Made by a program: the position numbers and the translations under genes. From assembly GCA_035695105.1 (NCBI GenBank), contig DASSEV010000020.1:124001-188000 (forward strand): a DNA stretch of 64,000 nucleotides. Direction: 5' to 3'. Origin of the DNA: JAICYJ01 sp035695105 (GTDB lineage: Bacteria; Actinomycetota; Thermoleophilia; Gaiellales; JAICJC01). The notes under the pieces are model-generated. The model saw nothing but the letters and a program-made list of their open reading frames with translations, did not search any database and was not told the origin of the DNA. Of this stretch, positions 1-8,390 are shown piece after piece. Every line of letters starts with the position of its first letter. The first letter of the stretch is position 1.

Positions 1-357
1 CACCACCAGCAGCACGCAGCAGATCAGCGCGCTCAGGCTCGCCAGCGCGAGCCACTTGTCGGAGCCCGGCTCGACGCCGGCGATGCCAAGTCCGGCGATG
101 CCGGCGTACATGATCGCCGCGGTCGCCGAGTCGCCGCCCACGACAAGGTGGCGTGAGGAGCCGAGGACGGCGAAGGCCACGACCGGTATCAGGATCGTGT
201 AGAGGCCCGTGATCACCGGGGTGCCGGCGATCTTCGTGTAGCCCATCACCTCCGGAATTGCCAGTGCGGCCAACGTCACGCCTGCCAGGACGTCGCCGGA
301 CAGCCAGCTGCGCTGGTAGGGGCGGATGCTCGCGAATGGCTTGACGAGGTCTGTCAT
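1..357 (-). CDS. SulP-family anion permease, N-terminal part (runs off left edge)
   Basis: The 119 visible residues are the N terminus of a SulP/SLC26-type inorganic anion permease in the inner membrane; the rest of the gene lies left of the window. A short cytosolic leader with YQRSWLSGDVLAG is followed by hydrophobic helices. AIPEVMGYTKIAG matches the family signature around the first helices, and VLGSSRHLVVGGDSATAA matches the conserved glycine/serine loop. Substrate (sulfate, bicarbonate or other) cannot be told from this part. ATG at 357 is the only start before the divergent STAS gene. A C-terminal STAS domain is usual in the family but is outside the window. Confidence 0.8.
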   Translation of the reverse strand, partial: MTDLVKPFASIRPYQRSWLSGDVLAGVTLAALAIPEVMGYTKIAGTPVITGLYTILIPVVAFAVLGSSRHLVVGGDSATAAIMYAGIAGLGIAGVEPGSDKWLALASLSALICCVLLVV

Positions 358-435
358 GTCGCGCTCGAATCGCGAGTATGCCGGATCGGCGCGGCGCGAG
401 GGTGTTTGCTGCGCAGGGTGTATGGTCGCGAGGCG

Positions 436-815
436 ATGGGCATGGACGACACCTACGGTCAACTCGTGGTGCAGGCAGGAGGGCCGGTGGGCGTCGTGTC
501 ACTTCGCGGTGAGCATGACCACGTGTCCAGGTCGCAGCTGGAGGGAATCGTCGAGACGCTTCTGGACGATGTGTCGACGCGGGCGGTGATCATCGATCTG
601 ACGGACACCGACTTCGTCAACCTGCCGGTGGTCGGAGCGCTGGCGAGGGCGACGGAGCGAGCGAACGGCCGGGATAAGCACTTCATCGTCGTGCTGCCCG
701 AGGCCGGGCGATCGATCGTCCGCCGCCTGTTCGAGCTGATCGAGGCGGACACGGTGCTGCGGGTCGTGCCCAGCATGGAGGACGCGCTTGCAGCCGCCGG
801 GGGTGGTGCGGGGGC

Positions 816-819
<4 letters not shown>
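436..819 (+). CDS. STAS-domain protein, anti-sigma factor antagonist-like
   Basis: A single STAS domain of about 127 residues (SpoIIAA/RsbV class), expected to bind the anti-sigma kinase encoded immediately downstream and so release a sigma factor. The fold is visible as VVSLRGEHD, then AVIIDLTDTDFVNLPVVGAL, then a C-terminal helix. In classical members the loop after IDLS carries DSSG with the phosphorylatable serine. Here it reads NLPV, so the regulatory serine is missing. Its stop overlaps the next start by 4 bases (ATGA), so translation is coupled. ATG at 436 is preferred; 442 is a close alternative. Confidence 0.8.
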
Positions 820-1211
<392 letters not shown>

Positions 1212-1224
1212 GCGCGCCGCCCGG

Positions 1225-1698
1225 TCAGGCGGGCCGGTCGAAGAACGCGGCGAGCCGCCGCAGGTCGCGCTCGCCGACTCCCTGGAACAGCATCTCCCGC
1301 ACGCAGGCGTGGTGGGTGACCTGCGCCTGGCGGAGCCGGCGAACGCCTCGCGGGGTCAGGGAGACGAGGAAGCTGCGGCGGTCATCGTCGTTCTGGTCGC
1401 GGTCGACCAGCCCGTCCGCCTCCAGCCGCGCGACGGCCCGCGTCATGCCGCTCGGGCTGGTGAGCACGCGCTCCGCGATGTCGGTCATCCGCATCCGTCG
1501 CTCCGGCACCGTGATCAGCGTGATGAGGACGCCGTAGTGCAGCAGCGTCAGGTCGTGGCGCCTGGCCAGCCGCCGATTGAGCTCGTCGGTGATGGCGCGG
1601 TGGGCGCGCAGGAATCCCCGCCAGACACGGAACTCGTCGTCCGTGAAAGGGTCAGGCTCGGGTGGCTCGGTCTTGGCTGTTGACACAGATGCTTTCAT
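1225..1698 (-). CDS. MarR-family transcriptional regulator
   Basis: A 157-residue winged-helix regulator of the MarR family. The order is a dimerisation helix (RAHRAITDELNRRLARRHDL), the recognition segment MTDIAERVLTSPSGMTRAVARLEADGLV and the wing DRDQNDDDRRSFLVSLTPRG, which is the typical DxRxxxxxLTxxG signature. No cysteine suggests an OhrR-type thiol switch. It is divergent from a cupin gene with a 51-bp gap that contains an inverted repeat, so it probably represses itself and the cupin gene. The ligand is unknown. Confidence 0.9.
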   Translation of the reverse strand: MKASVSTAKTEPPEPDPFTDDEFRVWRGFLRAHRAITDELNRRLARRHDLTLLHYGVLITLITVPERRMRMTDIAERVLTSPSGMTRAVARLEADGLVDRDQNDDDRRSFLVSLTPRGVRRLRQAQVTHHACVREMLFQGVGERDLRRLAAFFDRPA

Positions 1699-1708
1699 CT
1701 GGTACTAC

Positions 1709-1732
1709 ATAGTTGCTTTCGACTGAAACTAT
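1709..1732. promoter_or_regulatory. Inverted repeat, candidate MarR operator
   Basis: ATAGTT and AACTAT form an inverted repeat separated by 12 bases in the gap between the divergent marR-like and cupin genes. The size and place are those of a MarR operator covering both promoters. AGGAGG at 1739-1744 follows as the ribosome binding site of the cupin gene. Confidence 0.5.
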
Positions 1733-1749
1733 CCTACCAGGAGGCTCCG

Positions 1750-2220
1750 ATGTCGGCAGTGGTTCACACGGTGCTCGCTCCCGAGGAGGGGCTGAGGCTG
1801 CAGTCGGGCCCCGGTCGCGACCTGATCTTCAAGGTGACAGGGGACGAGACCGGGGGCGCGTTTGACTACTTCGTGGTGGATGTGGCACCGCATGGAGGGC
1901 CGCCGCTCCATGTGCACCACATTCAGGAGGAGACGGTCCACGTGCTGTCGGGGCGCTTCAAGGTGCGGATCGGTGAGGATGAGTTCACCCTCGACACCGG
2001 CGGGTTCGCCTACCTGCCCTCGGGTGTGCCCCATGCCTTTCTGAACCTGACCGACGAGGACGCCCGGATCATCGTGGTGTACACACCCGGGGGCGGGCAC
2101 CGCTTCTACGAGGAGCTTGGCCCGCTCACGCGTAACGGGTCACCGGATCGGGCGACGGTGGCGGCGCTCTTCGAGAAGTACGACATGTCGCTGCTCGGGC
2201 CACCGCTCTCGCTCGACTGA
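1750..2220 (+). CDS. Cupin-domain protein (quercetin dioxygenase-like)
   Basis: A 156-residue single-domain cupin. Motif 1 is seen as PPLHVHHIQEETVHVLSG, giving two His and a Glu as metal ligands; motif 2 is GGFAYLPSGVPHAFLN, with the fourth His. All ligands are therefore present and metal-dependent activity is possible. The substrate is unknown; members of this group include flavonol dioxygenases and small-molecule isomerases. The start is fixed by AGGAGG five bases upstream. It is probably controlled by the adjacent divergent MarR regulator, which suggests a role in handling an aromatic or phenolic signal (inference). Confidence 0.85.
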   Translation: MSAVVHTVLAPEEGLRLQSGPGRDLIFKVTGDETGGAFDYFVVDVAPHGGPPLHVHHIQEETVHVLSGRFKVRIGEDEFTLDTGGFAYLPSGVPHAFLNLTDEDARIIVVYTPGGGHRFYEELGPLTRNGSPDRATVAALFEKYDMSLLGPPLSLD

Positions 2221-2224
2221 CGCC

Positions 2225-3754
2225 CTACGGCTCGAGCTGCCCCGCCGCCCAGCCGGCGACCCGGTCGAGGAGCGCCGGCGCGAACCTGAAGCGCTGGAAC
2301 GAGAACAGCGGTGCGCGAGCCTCGGGCGGCGGCTCCACGTTCAGCTCGTGGCCCGCGCCCGGGATGATCTCGGCGCGGCTGCGGTCGTTGCCGGCGGCCT
2401 CGAGCGCTGCCCGGACCCGCGCGGCCGACGCGTCCGGCGGGATGTTCTGGTCGCGTTGGCCGATCACGAAGAGCACGGGCATCTCCACCCGGGCGTAGTC
2501 CGCGCAGGGGTCGTACGCGATCTCGGCGTCGGGCTCGGGGATCGGCGGAAGCTCACCCGAGCCGGCCCACTGTGGGACGGCCGCCAGCGCCGGATCGATC
2601 TGCGCGAACTCCGGCACGGGAACCTCTCCGAGCTGCCGGTCGGCGTGCACCGCGGCCAGCGCTTCGTCCAGTGCGACCCGTTCCGCCTCGGAGAGGCTGC
2701 CTCGGGCGACGTAGCCGAAGATCAGCCTCCAGCACTCCGCGACGGCCTCGAGCGACCGCTCCGACACGCCCGCGAGGCGCAGCTCGCTGACGCGCCGGTG
2801 CACCTCCGCGTCGGCCATCGTCACGCCGGACGTGCCGAAGCCGATCAGAAAGGCGAGATCCGGATCGCGCCGGGCGACGACGGGTGCCGACCAGCCGCCG
2901 TTGCTGAACGCCCAGACGCCGATCCGGGCGAACCCGCGGTCGCGCAGCCAGGCGATCCCGGCGGCGGCATCGTCGGCGCGGTCGAGGATCGTGGACTCGG
3001 GCGAACCCTCCGAGTCCCCGTTCCCGCGGCGATCCCAGATCAGCGAGGCGATCCCGTGACGGGCGAAGTGGCGGGCGAACACGCGGTAGTAGTCCCGTTC
3101 GGCGGGGATCGTTCCGTGCAGCATGACGACCGCGCCTCGCGGGTCGGCCGGAGTGAGCAGCGAGGCGGCGAGTCGGCCGGCCCTGCCCTTGAACGTCACG
3201 TCAGTCGACTCGTAGGGCCGTGCGCGCTGCGCCACCTGGTCGCCCGATGACGTCCTGCACACCAGCCCGCCGCCAGGCGCCGGCGCGAACGACTCCCCGC
3301 GCTCGGACAGCAGCGTGCCGTCGCGCACGGGATACAGGCGCACCAGGGCGTCGTCCTCCGCATAGAAGTGCACGGTCTGCGTGAGCAGGCGGTCACGGAT
3401 CCGGGCGATCAGAAGTGAACGTGCCCCGAGCTGATACTCGCCCGTCAGGCGGCCGAGGTCGGCCCCGGTATCCACGCGGTGGAGCTGGACATCCCCGCCT
3501 GCTCCACCGATCGACGCCGTGCCGGCCATGGCGTCGCCGCTGGGGACCAGGCGAGCGCGAACCGTGAGCTCCGCCGCGGTGGCGTCGAGGCCGACGTCCG
3601 CGCCGGAGTGTTCGAGCGACGTGATCGGCGCGCCGAACAGCAGCCGCGCCGAGAGATCGACGGCGCCGTCGTCCGCAGCGACGCGGACGACGAGTGGCTC
3701 GTCGCCTTCGGACGTGCGGAACCGCCCCGCCCATAGCCCCGCCAACTCGGCCAC
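2225..3754 (-). CDS. Secondary-metabolite or acyl-ester alpha/beta hydrolase with N-terminal beta domain
   Basis: A 509-residue protein in two parts. Residues 1-180 form a beta-rich region without a recognised name. Residues 190-500 are an alpha/beta hydrolase: oxyanion strand VVMLHGTIPAERDYY, then WDRRGNGDSEG, nucleophile Ser284 in WAFSNGGWS, acid Asp near 434 in VIGQRDQNIP, and His near 468 in GAGHEL. The elbow has Ala instead of the first Gly of GxSxG, as in many dienelactone-hydrolase/BAAT-like enzymes. No signal peptide is seen, so it is probably cytosolic. Substrate unknown. Confidence 0.8.
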   Translation of the reverse strand: MAELAGLWAGRFRTSEGDEPLVVRVAADDGAVDLSARLLFGAPITSLEHSGADVGLDATAAELTVRARLVPSGDAMAGTASIGGAGGDVQLHRVDTGADLGRLTGEYQLGARSLLIARIRDRLLTQTVHFYAEDDALVRLYPVRDGTLLSERGESFAPAPGGGLVCRTSSGDQVAQRARPYESTDVTFKGRAGRLAASLLTPADPRGAVVMLHGTIPAERDYYRVFARHFARHGIASLIWDRRGNGDSEGSPESTILDRADDAAAGIAWLRDRGFARIGVWAFSNGGWSAPVVARRDPDLAFLIGFGTSGVTMADAEVHRRVSELRLAGVSERSLEAVAECWRLIFGYVARGSLSEAERVALDEALAAVHADRQLGEVPVPEFAQIDPALAAVPQWAGSGELPPIPEPDAEIAYDPCADYARVEMPVLFVIGQRDQNIPPDASAARVRAALEAAGNDRSRAEIIPGAGHELNVEPPPEARAPLFSFQRFRFAPALLDRVAGWAAGQLEP

Positions 3755-3906
3755 GACGAGAGCGTAGTCCGCAACCCATCCACCTTCTGTGACAATTCTG
3801 CGCTGTCTCCGACACTGTGGGTTTTCCGCCGGCGGGTCGTGGTTTGCGCCGAAGCGACCGGCAACCGGGACCGCGACGCTGACGGTTCCACCCGAAAGGA
3901 GAGGTC

Positions 3907-4998
3907 ATGAAGGCGCTCGTCTACAACGGGCCCGGCCGGCGTGCCTGGGAGTCGGTTCCGGATCCCACGATCCTCGAGCCGACCGATGCGATCGTGGAGA
4001 TTCGCACGACGACGATCTGCGGCACTGACCTGCACATCCTCAAAGGAGATGTGCCGGAGGTGCGGGAAGGCACGGTGCTCGGCCACGAAGCAGTCGGCAC
4101 CGTCGTGGAGGTCGGCGCGGCCGTCACCACGATCGCGCCTGGCGACCGCGTGTTGATCTCGTGCATCACGTCCTGCGGTCGCTGCCGGTACTGCAAGGAG
4201 GGTCACTACGGGCTTTGCACCGGTGGCGGCGGATGGATCTTCGGCCACCTGATCGACGGGCTCCAGGCCGAACTTGCGCGCGTGCCCTTTGCCGATACGT
4301 CCGTGTACAAGGTGCCACCGGAGCTGACCGATGAGCAGGTGCTCTTCCTGGCCGACATCATGCCCACCGCCTACGAGGTCGGCGTGCTGAACGGCCGGGT
4401 CATTCCCGGGGACTCGATCGCCATCGTCGGGGCGGGGCCCATCGGGCTGGCTGCGGTGATGACCGCCAAGCTTCACACGCCTGGCCAGATCATCGCAATC
4501 GACCTGGCAGATGCCCGGCTGGAGAAGGCGCTCGAGTTCGGAGCGGACGTGGCAATCAACAACGGCACCGAGGACGCGGTCTCGCGAGTCCGCGAGCTGA
4601 CCGGGGGCGAGGGTGCGGACGTGGCGATCGAGGCTGTCGGTGTGCCCGACACGTTCGAGCTCTGCGCCGAGCTCGTGCGGCCCGGTGGCCGGGTCGCGAA
4701 CGTCGGCGTCCATGGGCACAGCGCCACCCTGCACCTGGAGCGCCTGTGGATCCGCGACGTGATGATCACCACCGGCCTCGTCGATACGAACACGACGCCG
4801 CGGTTGCTCAGGCTGATCGAGGGCGGCCGCCTCGATCCGACCGTGTTTGCCACGCATCGATTCCCGCTCGCCGGTAGCGAGGAGGCGTACGACGTGTTCT
4901 CGGCGGCCGCGGAGACCCACGCGCTGAAGGTCGTGCTCGAAGCCGCCTCGGTGGCCGGTCGTGCCGATGTCCGGTCGCGGACAGCTGTCGAGGCGTGA
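3907..4998 (+). CDS. Zinc-dependent alcohol dehydrogenase (MDR superfamily)
   Basis: A 363-residue medium-chain dehydrogenase. Catalytic zinc ligands are Cys38 in CGTDLH, His60-Glu61 in GHEAVG and probably Asp150 in LADIMPTAYEV. The structural zinc site Cys90, 93, 96 and 104 is complete. The Rossmann motif is GAGPIG at 175-180, followed by AIDLADARLEKA, where Asp at the end of the second strand favours NAD. It oxidises an alcohol or polyol; it resembles bacterial threonine/isopropanol-type dehydrogenases, but the substrate is not fixed by sequence. GAAAGGAG precedes the ATG, and a strong hairpin follows the stop. Confidence 0.92.
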   Translation: MKALVYNGPGRRAWESVPDPTILEPTDAIVEIRTTTICGTDLHILKGDVPEVREGTVLGHEAVGTVVEVGAAVTTIAPGDRVLISCITSCGRCRYCKEGHYGLCTGGGGWIFGHLIDGLQAELARVPFADTSVYKVPPELTDEQVLFLADIMPTAYEVGVLNGRVIPGDSIAIVGAGPIGLAAVMTAKLHTPGQIIAIDLADARLEKALEFGADVAINNGTEDAVSRVRELTGGEGADVAIEAVGVPDTFELCAELVRPGGRVANVGVHGHSATLHLERLWIRDVMITTGLVDTNTTPRLLRLIEGGRLDPTVFATHRFPLAGSEEAYDVFSAAAETHALKVVLEAASVAGRADVRSRTAVEA

Positions 4999-5014
4999 CT
5001 TCGGGATCTCGCCG

Positions 5015-5044
5015 GGGGGGCCGCCACGCCGGGGGCGGCCCCCC
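5015..5044 (+). terminator. Hairpin terminator after the alcohol dehydrogenase
   Basis: An 11-bp perfect GC stem (GGGGGGCCGCC pairing with GGCGGCCCCCC) with an 8-base loop starts 16 bases after the dehydrogenase stop. There is no T-run, as is common in high-GC actinobacteria. Confidence 0.65.
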
Positions 5045-5077
5045 GAATGCTGTGGAGAGCCTGCATTCCGGGAAGCC

Positions 5078-5416
5078 ATGAGCCACATGTCGCGCCGTCG
5101 TGATCCGCCCGAGCCTCTCGTAGGCGGCGAGGTTCGACCACCACCGGAAGTCACGGTGATCCGCTGGGTTGGCCGTGGCTCCGCGCTCGTCGGGCTCGTG
5201 CTCGGGCAGCTCGCCTCCACAGCGTTGCTGTTCGTCACCGAGGTCACCAGCGGAAGCCGGCTGCTGTCACGCGTGGCATTGGCCGGATACGTCGCCTTCT
5301 CCGGCGTGGCGTGGTGGCTCGCCGCAAGACATCGGGGCCTGGCCGTGCTGGTCATGGCCGGCGGGTGCGCCGCGCTGCTCGGCCTGCTGCTCCTCGCCGA
5401 TTCGCTGGGCGCGTAG
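5078..5416 (+). CDS. Small integral membrane protein, about three helices
   Basis: A 112-residue protein I do not recognise. After a basic, proline-rich leader (MSRRRDPPEP) it has three hydrophobic segments at about residues 35-55, 64-82 and 86-108, so it should sit in the inner membrane. ATG at 5078 is chosen because longer in-frame starts lie inside the dehydrogenase gene and across its terminator. It is a single-gene unit ended by the bidirectional hairpin at 5442. No catalytic motif is visible. Confidence 0.6.
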   Translation: MSHMSRRRDPPEPLVGGEVRPPPEVTVIRWVGRGSALVGLVLGQLASTALLFVTEVTSGSRLLSRVALAGYVAFSGVAWWLAARHRGLAVLVMAGGCAALLGLLLLADSLGA

Positions 5417-5441
5417 GGGCGAGCCGCGCTCGGTGCATCGA

Positions 5442-5475
5442 GCTACGGGCGGGGGCCGAAGCCCCCGCCCGTAGC
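5442..5475. terminator. Bidirectional hairpin terminator
   Basis: A perfect 15-bp stem, GCTACGGGCGGGGGC with its complement and a CGAA tetraloop, sits between the convergent genes ending at 5416 and 5484. It can serve both strands. Confidence 0.85.
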
Positions 5476-5483
5476 CACTTCGG

Positions 5484-5957
5484 TCACGGCTCGAGGTGGA
5501 AGATGAAGTCGAAGTTCCCGTTGCTGCGGAGATGCAGCGTCATCCACCCGCGCGCGTTCGCGTAGGCGCCGGTGCCGCCCGTGATGGCGAGCTGCGTCGT
5601 GGCCCTGGCGTCCAGGTACGGCCCCTCGACGGTGACCTGCCCGCGCGGCAGGAACGTGGTCCACATGCACTCCCAGCGGCCGTTGACAGTGCTGGCCCGG
5701 ACGCAGTTGCCCTGGTCGATGCCGACCTTCCGGGTGTTGTTCCAGTTGTAGACCGGGTTGTTGAACGGCAGCTGGTCGCCGGGCGAGTCGCCCTTGGCGC
5801 CGATGTCGATCACCTGGTCGGTGATCGGGCGCTCGACCACGTGAATCCGGACCGGCGCGGTCAGCCCCCCGGAGCCCGATCCCACGGCGACGGCCGCGGC
5901 CGTCAGCGCGGAGGCGGCGATGGACGTCAACGCCACCAGCATGAGTGTGCGTCGCAT
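5484..5957 (-). CDS. Secreted allene-oxide-cyclase-like (dirigent-type) beta-barrel protein
   Basis: A 157-residue exported protein. ATG at 5957 is preferred because GGGAGG lies just upstream and a signal peptide follows at once (RRTLMLVALTSIAASALTAAAVAVG). The mature part is a small beta-barrel ending with AITGGTGAYANARGWMTL, the signature shared by plant allene oxide cyclase and dirigent barrels. In bacteria the function is unknown. Two cysteines in NCVRASTVNGRWEC could form a disulfide. A paralogue of similar length lies at 7140-7616 on the other strand, with a YihY-type gene between them. Confidence 0.7.
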   Translation of the reverse strand: MRRTLMLVALTSIAASALTAAAVAVGSGSGGLTAPVRIHVVERPITDQVIDIGAKGDSPGDQLPFNNPVYNWNNTRKVGIDQGNCVRASTVNGRWECMWTTFLPRGQVTVEGPYLDARATTQLAITGGTGAYANARGWMTLHLRSNGNFDFIFHLEP

Positions 5958-6049
5958 GGTTCCTCCCAGCTCGTAGAACGGTGGAGCGCGAGTGTACGGC
6001 TCACGATGTCCGAAGGCCGTGTTGCGACCAGGGAACGGCCTGACCGACC

Positions 6050-7057
6050 TCACGGCCGCGGAGTTCGCGCCGGTGCAGCCGTGTCGTTCGACGGCGGCGC
6101 GTCGGAGGTCGTGAAGAGGCCGCGCACCGCCCGGCGCAGCTGAACGCCGAGCGGCTCGGAGGCAGGCTGCTCAGGCTGCGACCACGACGACGCGACCTGT
6201 GCGCCGAACAGCAGTGCCGACGCGTACAGATACACTGAGTAGAGAAAGACGAACGCCCCGGTGAGCGACCCATAGACGACGCTCAGGTGCGTCGCGCTGC
6301 GGTACACCAGCCCTGACGCAAGTGAGATTCCGAGAAACAGGACCGCGGTGATCACTGCCCCGGCGAGCGCATCGCCGCGGGCCAGCCGGCGAGTAGGGAC
6401 GAGCCGGTAGAGGAGCAGCACCACGCCCACCCACACGGCCGCCGTCACCACCCTGGGCAGCAGCATGCCGGTGAGCGGGGTGTCGATGCCGGTCGCCGCC
6501 TCGATCCGGCGCAGGGCGTGCTCTGCCAGCCGATTGAGCGCCGTGAGCACCACCGTCGTCAGCACGAGCAACGCCGCGCCGACGACGAGCAGCAGGTCGA
6601 TCAGCTTGCCGCGCACGACCGGCGTGCCGCGCACCGTGTGCGTGGCGATCTCCAGGCCGGTGCGGATGGCGGCCATCATGCCGGTCGCGCTCCACACGAA
6701 CACGGCCAGTGTGAGCAGCCCGAGCACGCCCGGGGGAGGCGTGATCGCCGCCATGGCGTCGGCAACGTCAGCGCGGTTGGCGGTCTCCGCCGGCAGCGCG
6801 TTCAGGATCGTGGTGACGACCGCGTCCTTCACCGCCTCGTTGCCAAGCATGACTCCAAACCCCGAGACGAGGACGACCGCAAGCGGGACGCTCGAGAACA
6901 GCACCCGATAGGCGATGCCGGCGGCGTGCTGCGGACACCGGTCGGCGAAGTACCGGTTGGCCGCCGCCACCAGCACCCGGACGATCTTCCCCGCGTACCC
7001 GAGGCGCGCGGCGGATCGTCGCGGCTGCTCGCGATGCACAGATGCAGTGAACCACAC
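6050..7057 (-). CDS. YihY/BrkB-family membrane protein
   Basis: A 335-residue polytopic protein of the YihY/virulence factor BrkB family, wrongly called RNase BN in old annotations. The N-terminal region FADRCPQHAAGIAYRVLFSSVPLAVVLVSGFG is the usual entry into six membrane helices, here near residues 50-75, 110-135, 160-185, 205-230, 240-265 and 270-295. The family may flip or export a lipid or wall-related molecule, but no biochemical role is secure. It shares the locus with two secreted barrel proteins on either side, which may be chance. Confidence 0.85.
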   Translation of the reverse strand: MWFTASVHREQPRRSAARLGYAGKIVRVLVAAANRYFADRCPQHAAGIAYRVLFSSVPLAVVLVSGFGVMLGNEAVKDAVVTTILNALPAETANRADVADAMAAITPPPGVLGLLTLAVFVWSATGMMAAIRTGLEIATHTVRGTPVVRGKLIDLLLVVGAALLVLTTVVLTALNRLAEHALRRIEAATGIDTPLTGMLLPRVVTAAVWVGVVLLLYRLVPTRRLARGDALAGAVITAVLFLGISLASGLVYRSATHLSVVYGSLTGAFVFLYSVYLYASALLFGAQVASSWSQPEQPASEPLGVQLRRAVRGLFTTSDAPPSNDTAAPARTPRP

Positions 7058-7139
7058 ACGGGTTGCCGGCTAGGTTGACTGGTTCTGGAGCGAGGAGTAG
7101 CGTCGATGCCGTCCTGCGACCCTGAACAAGGGGGAAACC

Positions 7140-7616
7140 ATGCTCCACCGGCTCTTGACGACCGCAGGGGTGGCCGCGATCGTCGCATTCGTGGTCGGGG
7201 GCGGCGCCTTTGCCGTGGCGTCGAACTCCGGCGGGTCGGACGGCCCGGTAAAGACGATCACCGTGATCGAGAAGTCCTCGAACGGTGCGTACATCGACCT
7301 CGGCAAGAAGGGCTTCAGCGTCGGCGACGAGTTCATCATCAGGTCGACGTTCTGGAACCTGGCCCGCACCCACAGGGTCGGCTCCAACCACGGCTACTGC
7401 GTGGTCATCGGCGCCGAGAAGGCGCAGTGCACCGGCACGGCGCGCCTGATGGGCGGTTCGCTGTCGTACTCCGGCATCTCCGGAAGCGGCAGGGTGTTCA
7501 CGATCGCGATCACCGGCGGCACCGACGCGCTCGAGAGCGCCGAGGGTCAGGTGACGATTCACAACCTCGACGCGAACGGCAACGTCTCGCGCGACGTGAT
7601 CGAGCTGACCGGCTAG
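7140..7616 (+). CDS. Secreted allene-oxide-cyclase-like beta-barrel protein, paralogue
   Basis: A 158-residue exported barrel protein paralogous to the one at 5484-5957. The signal peptide is RLLTTAGVAAIVAFVVGGGAFAVAS. Shared features are the start of the mature domain (VKTITVIEKS against VRIHVVERP), the cysteine pair here in YCVVIGAEKAQC, and the final AITGGTDALESAEGQVTI. AAGGGGGA precedes the ATG. It is divergent from the YihY gene with an 82-bp gap and is ended by a perfect 14-bp hairpin. Biochemical role unknown; allene oxide cyclase activity is not implied. Confidence 0.7.
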   Translation: MLHRLLTTAGVAAIVAFVVGGGAFAVASNSGGSDGPVKTITVIEKSSNGAYIDLGKKGFSVGDEFIIRSTFWNLARTHRVGSNHGYCVVIGAEKAQCTGTARLMGGSLSYSGISGSGRVFTIAITGGTDALESAEGQVTIHNLDANGNVSRDVIELTG

Positions 7617-7621
7617 ACCCA

Positions 7622-7654
7622 CGGCGGGCGCCGGCGTCGTGCCGGCGCCCGCCG
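7622..7654. terminator. Bidirectional hairpin terminator
   Basis: A perfect 14-bp stem (CGGCGGGCGCCGGC and its complement) with loop GTCGT lies between the convergent genes ending at 7616 and 7661. Confidence 0.85.
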
Positions 7655-7660
7655 GTCAGG

Positions 7661-7927
7661 TCAGGCCGACGCGGTGTCGGCGCCGGCCTCGGACTGTTCG
7701 CCGCCCAATGCCATCGCACTGGACCGTGTAATGCCGTGTCGCTTCCCGTGCTTGTCGACGAGGCTCGGGCTCTCGCCGAAGGGCCACTCGATGTGTCCGC
7801 GATCGCGCAGCACCTGCTCGGCAAAGGCGCGCTCGTACTCCCGACACCACGCGGCGAAGTTGCCGCAGCACCCCTGCGCGCGGATCGACCATCGACCGTT
7901 GGTTCGCCGCACCTCGAATCCCGCCAT
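7661..7927 (-). CDS. Small hypothetical protein
   Basis: An 88-residue protein that I do not recognise. It is supported by GAGGAGG seven bases upstream of the ATG and by a strong terminator after the stop. The first 15 residues (GFEVRRTNGRWSIRAQG) look like a beta hairpin. A Cys-Cys pair near residue 20 and WPFGESPSLVDKHGKRHGITR in the second half are the most distinctive stretches. No membrane segment or signal peptide is seen. Confidence 0.6.
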   Translation of the reverse strand: MAGFEVRRTNGRWSIRAQGCCGNFAAWCREYERAFAEQVLRDRGHIEWPFGESPSLVDKHGKRHGITRSSAMALGGEQSEAGADTASA

Positions 7928-8041
7928 CAGACCTCCTCGTCAGGTGGAACCTCTACGGCGCAGGCCGTGGTGTGGATTCCCGCACCCGATCCGGGTGGCG
8001 GCCGCACCTCGAGGGGCTGCGGCGAGGCCTACGCTGCATGC

Positions 8042-8365
8042 ATGAACCTCACCGCCCGCAGACAACGGCTCGCCGGCTTCATCGAGCTCGCCCTTGCGCC
8101 CCGCCGGCGGCACGGGCTGCGAGTTGCGGGCATCCCGCTTCCGAGCAATGTGCTCGCCGTCTGCGGGGATGCAATGCGCGACCTCGCACACGCGCTTCGC
8201 GACGAGGATCGCACCATCGACGCCTCGTCTCTGCGTGAGATCGAGCGCGTGCTGACGCACGGAGCCGTCTCTCCGCTGTACGACTCGAGCCATCCGATCC
8301 GCGCGCTGCACACGCTGGTCGCGATGGAGTCGCGCTTCGGCTGCGCTCCGGCCCGCGCCGCGTAG
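8042..8365 (+). CDS. Small hypothetical protein
   Basis: A 107-residue mostly helical protein without a recognised family. It is basic at the start (TARRQRLAGFIELALAPRRRHG) and has a patterned helical second half (MRDLAHALRDEDRTIDASSLREIERVL). The start at 8042 follows no clear ribosome binding site, and upstream in-frame starts would overlap the barrel gene and the gene on the other strand. It is convergent with the cupin gene at 8391. Function unknown. Confidence 0.45.
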   Translation: MNLTARRQRLAGFIELALAPRRRHGLRVAGIPLPSNVLAVCGDAMRDLAHALRDEDRTIDASSLREIERVLTHGAVSPLYDSSHPIRALHTLVAMESRFGCAPARAA

Positions 8366-8390
8366 CGGATCGGGAGCGCCACGGTTCGAC

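Noticed and set aside
2117..3250. 377-codon plus-strand frame opposite the alpha/beta hydrolase
   Set aside because: Arg-rich shadow product; the hydrolase triad is on the minus strand.
3445..5355. Long minus-strand frame through the alcohol dehydrogenase
   Set aside because: It spans two real genes in other frames and a terminator, with no domain of its own.
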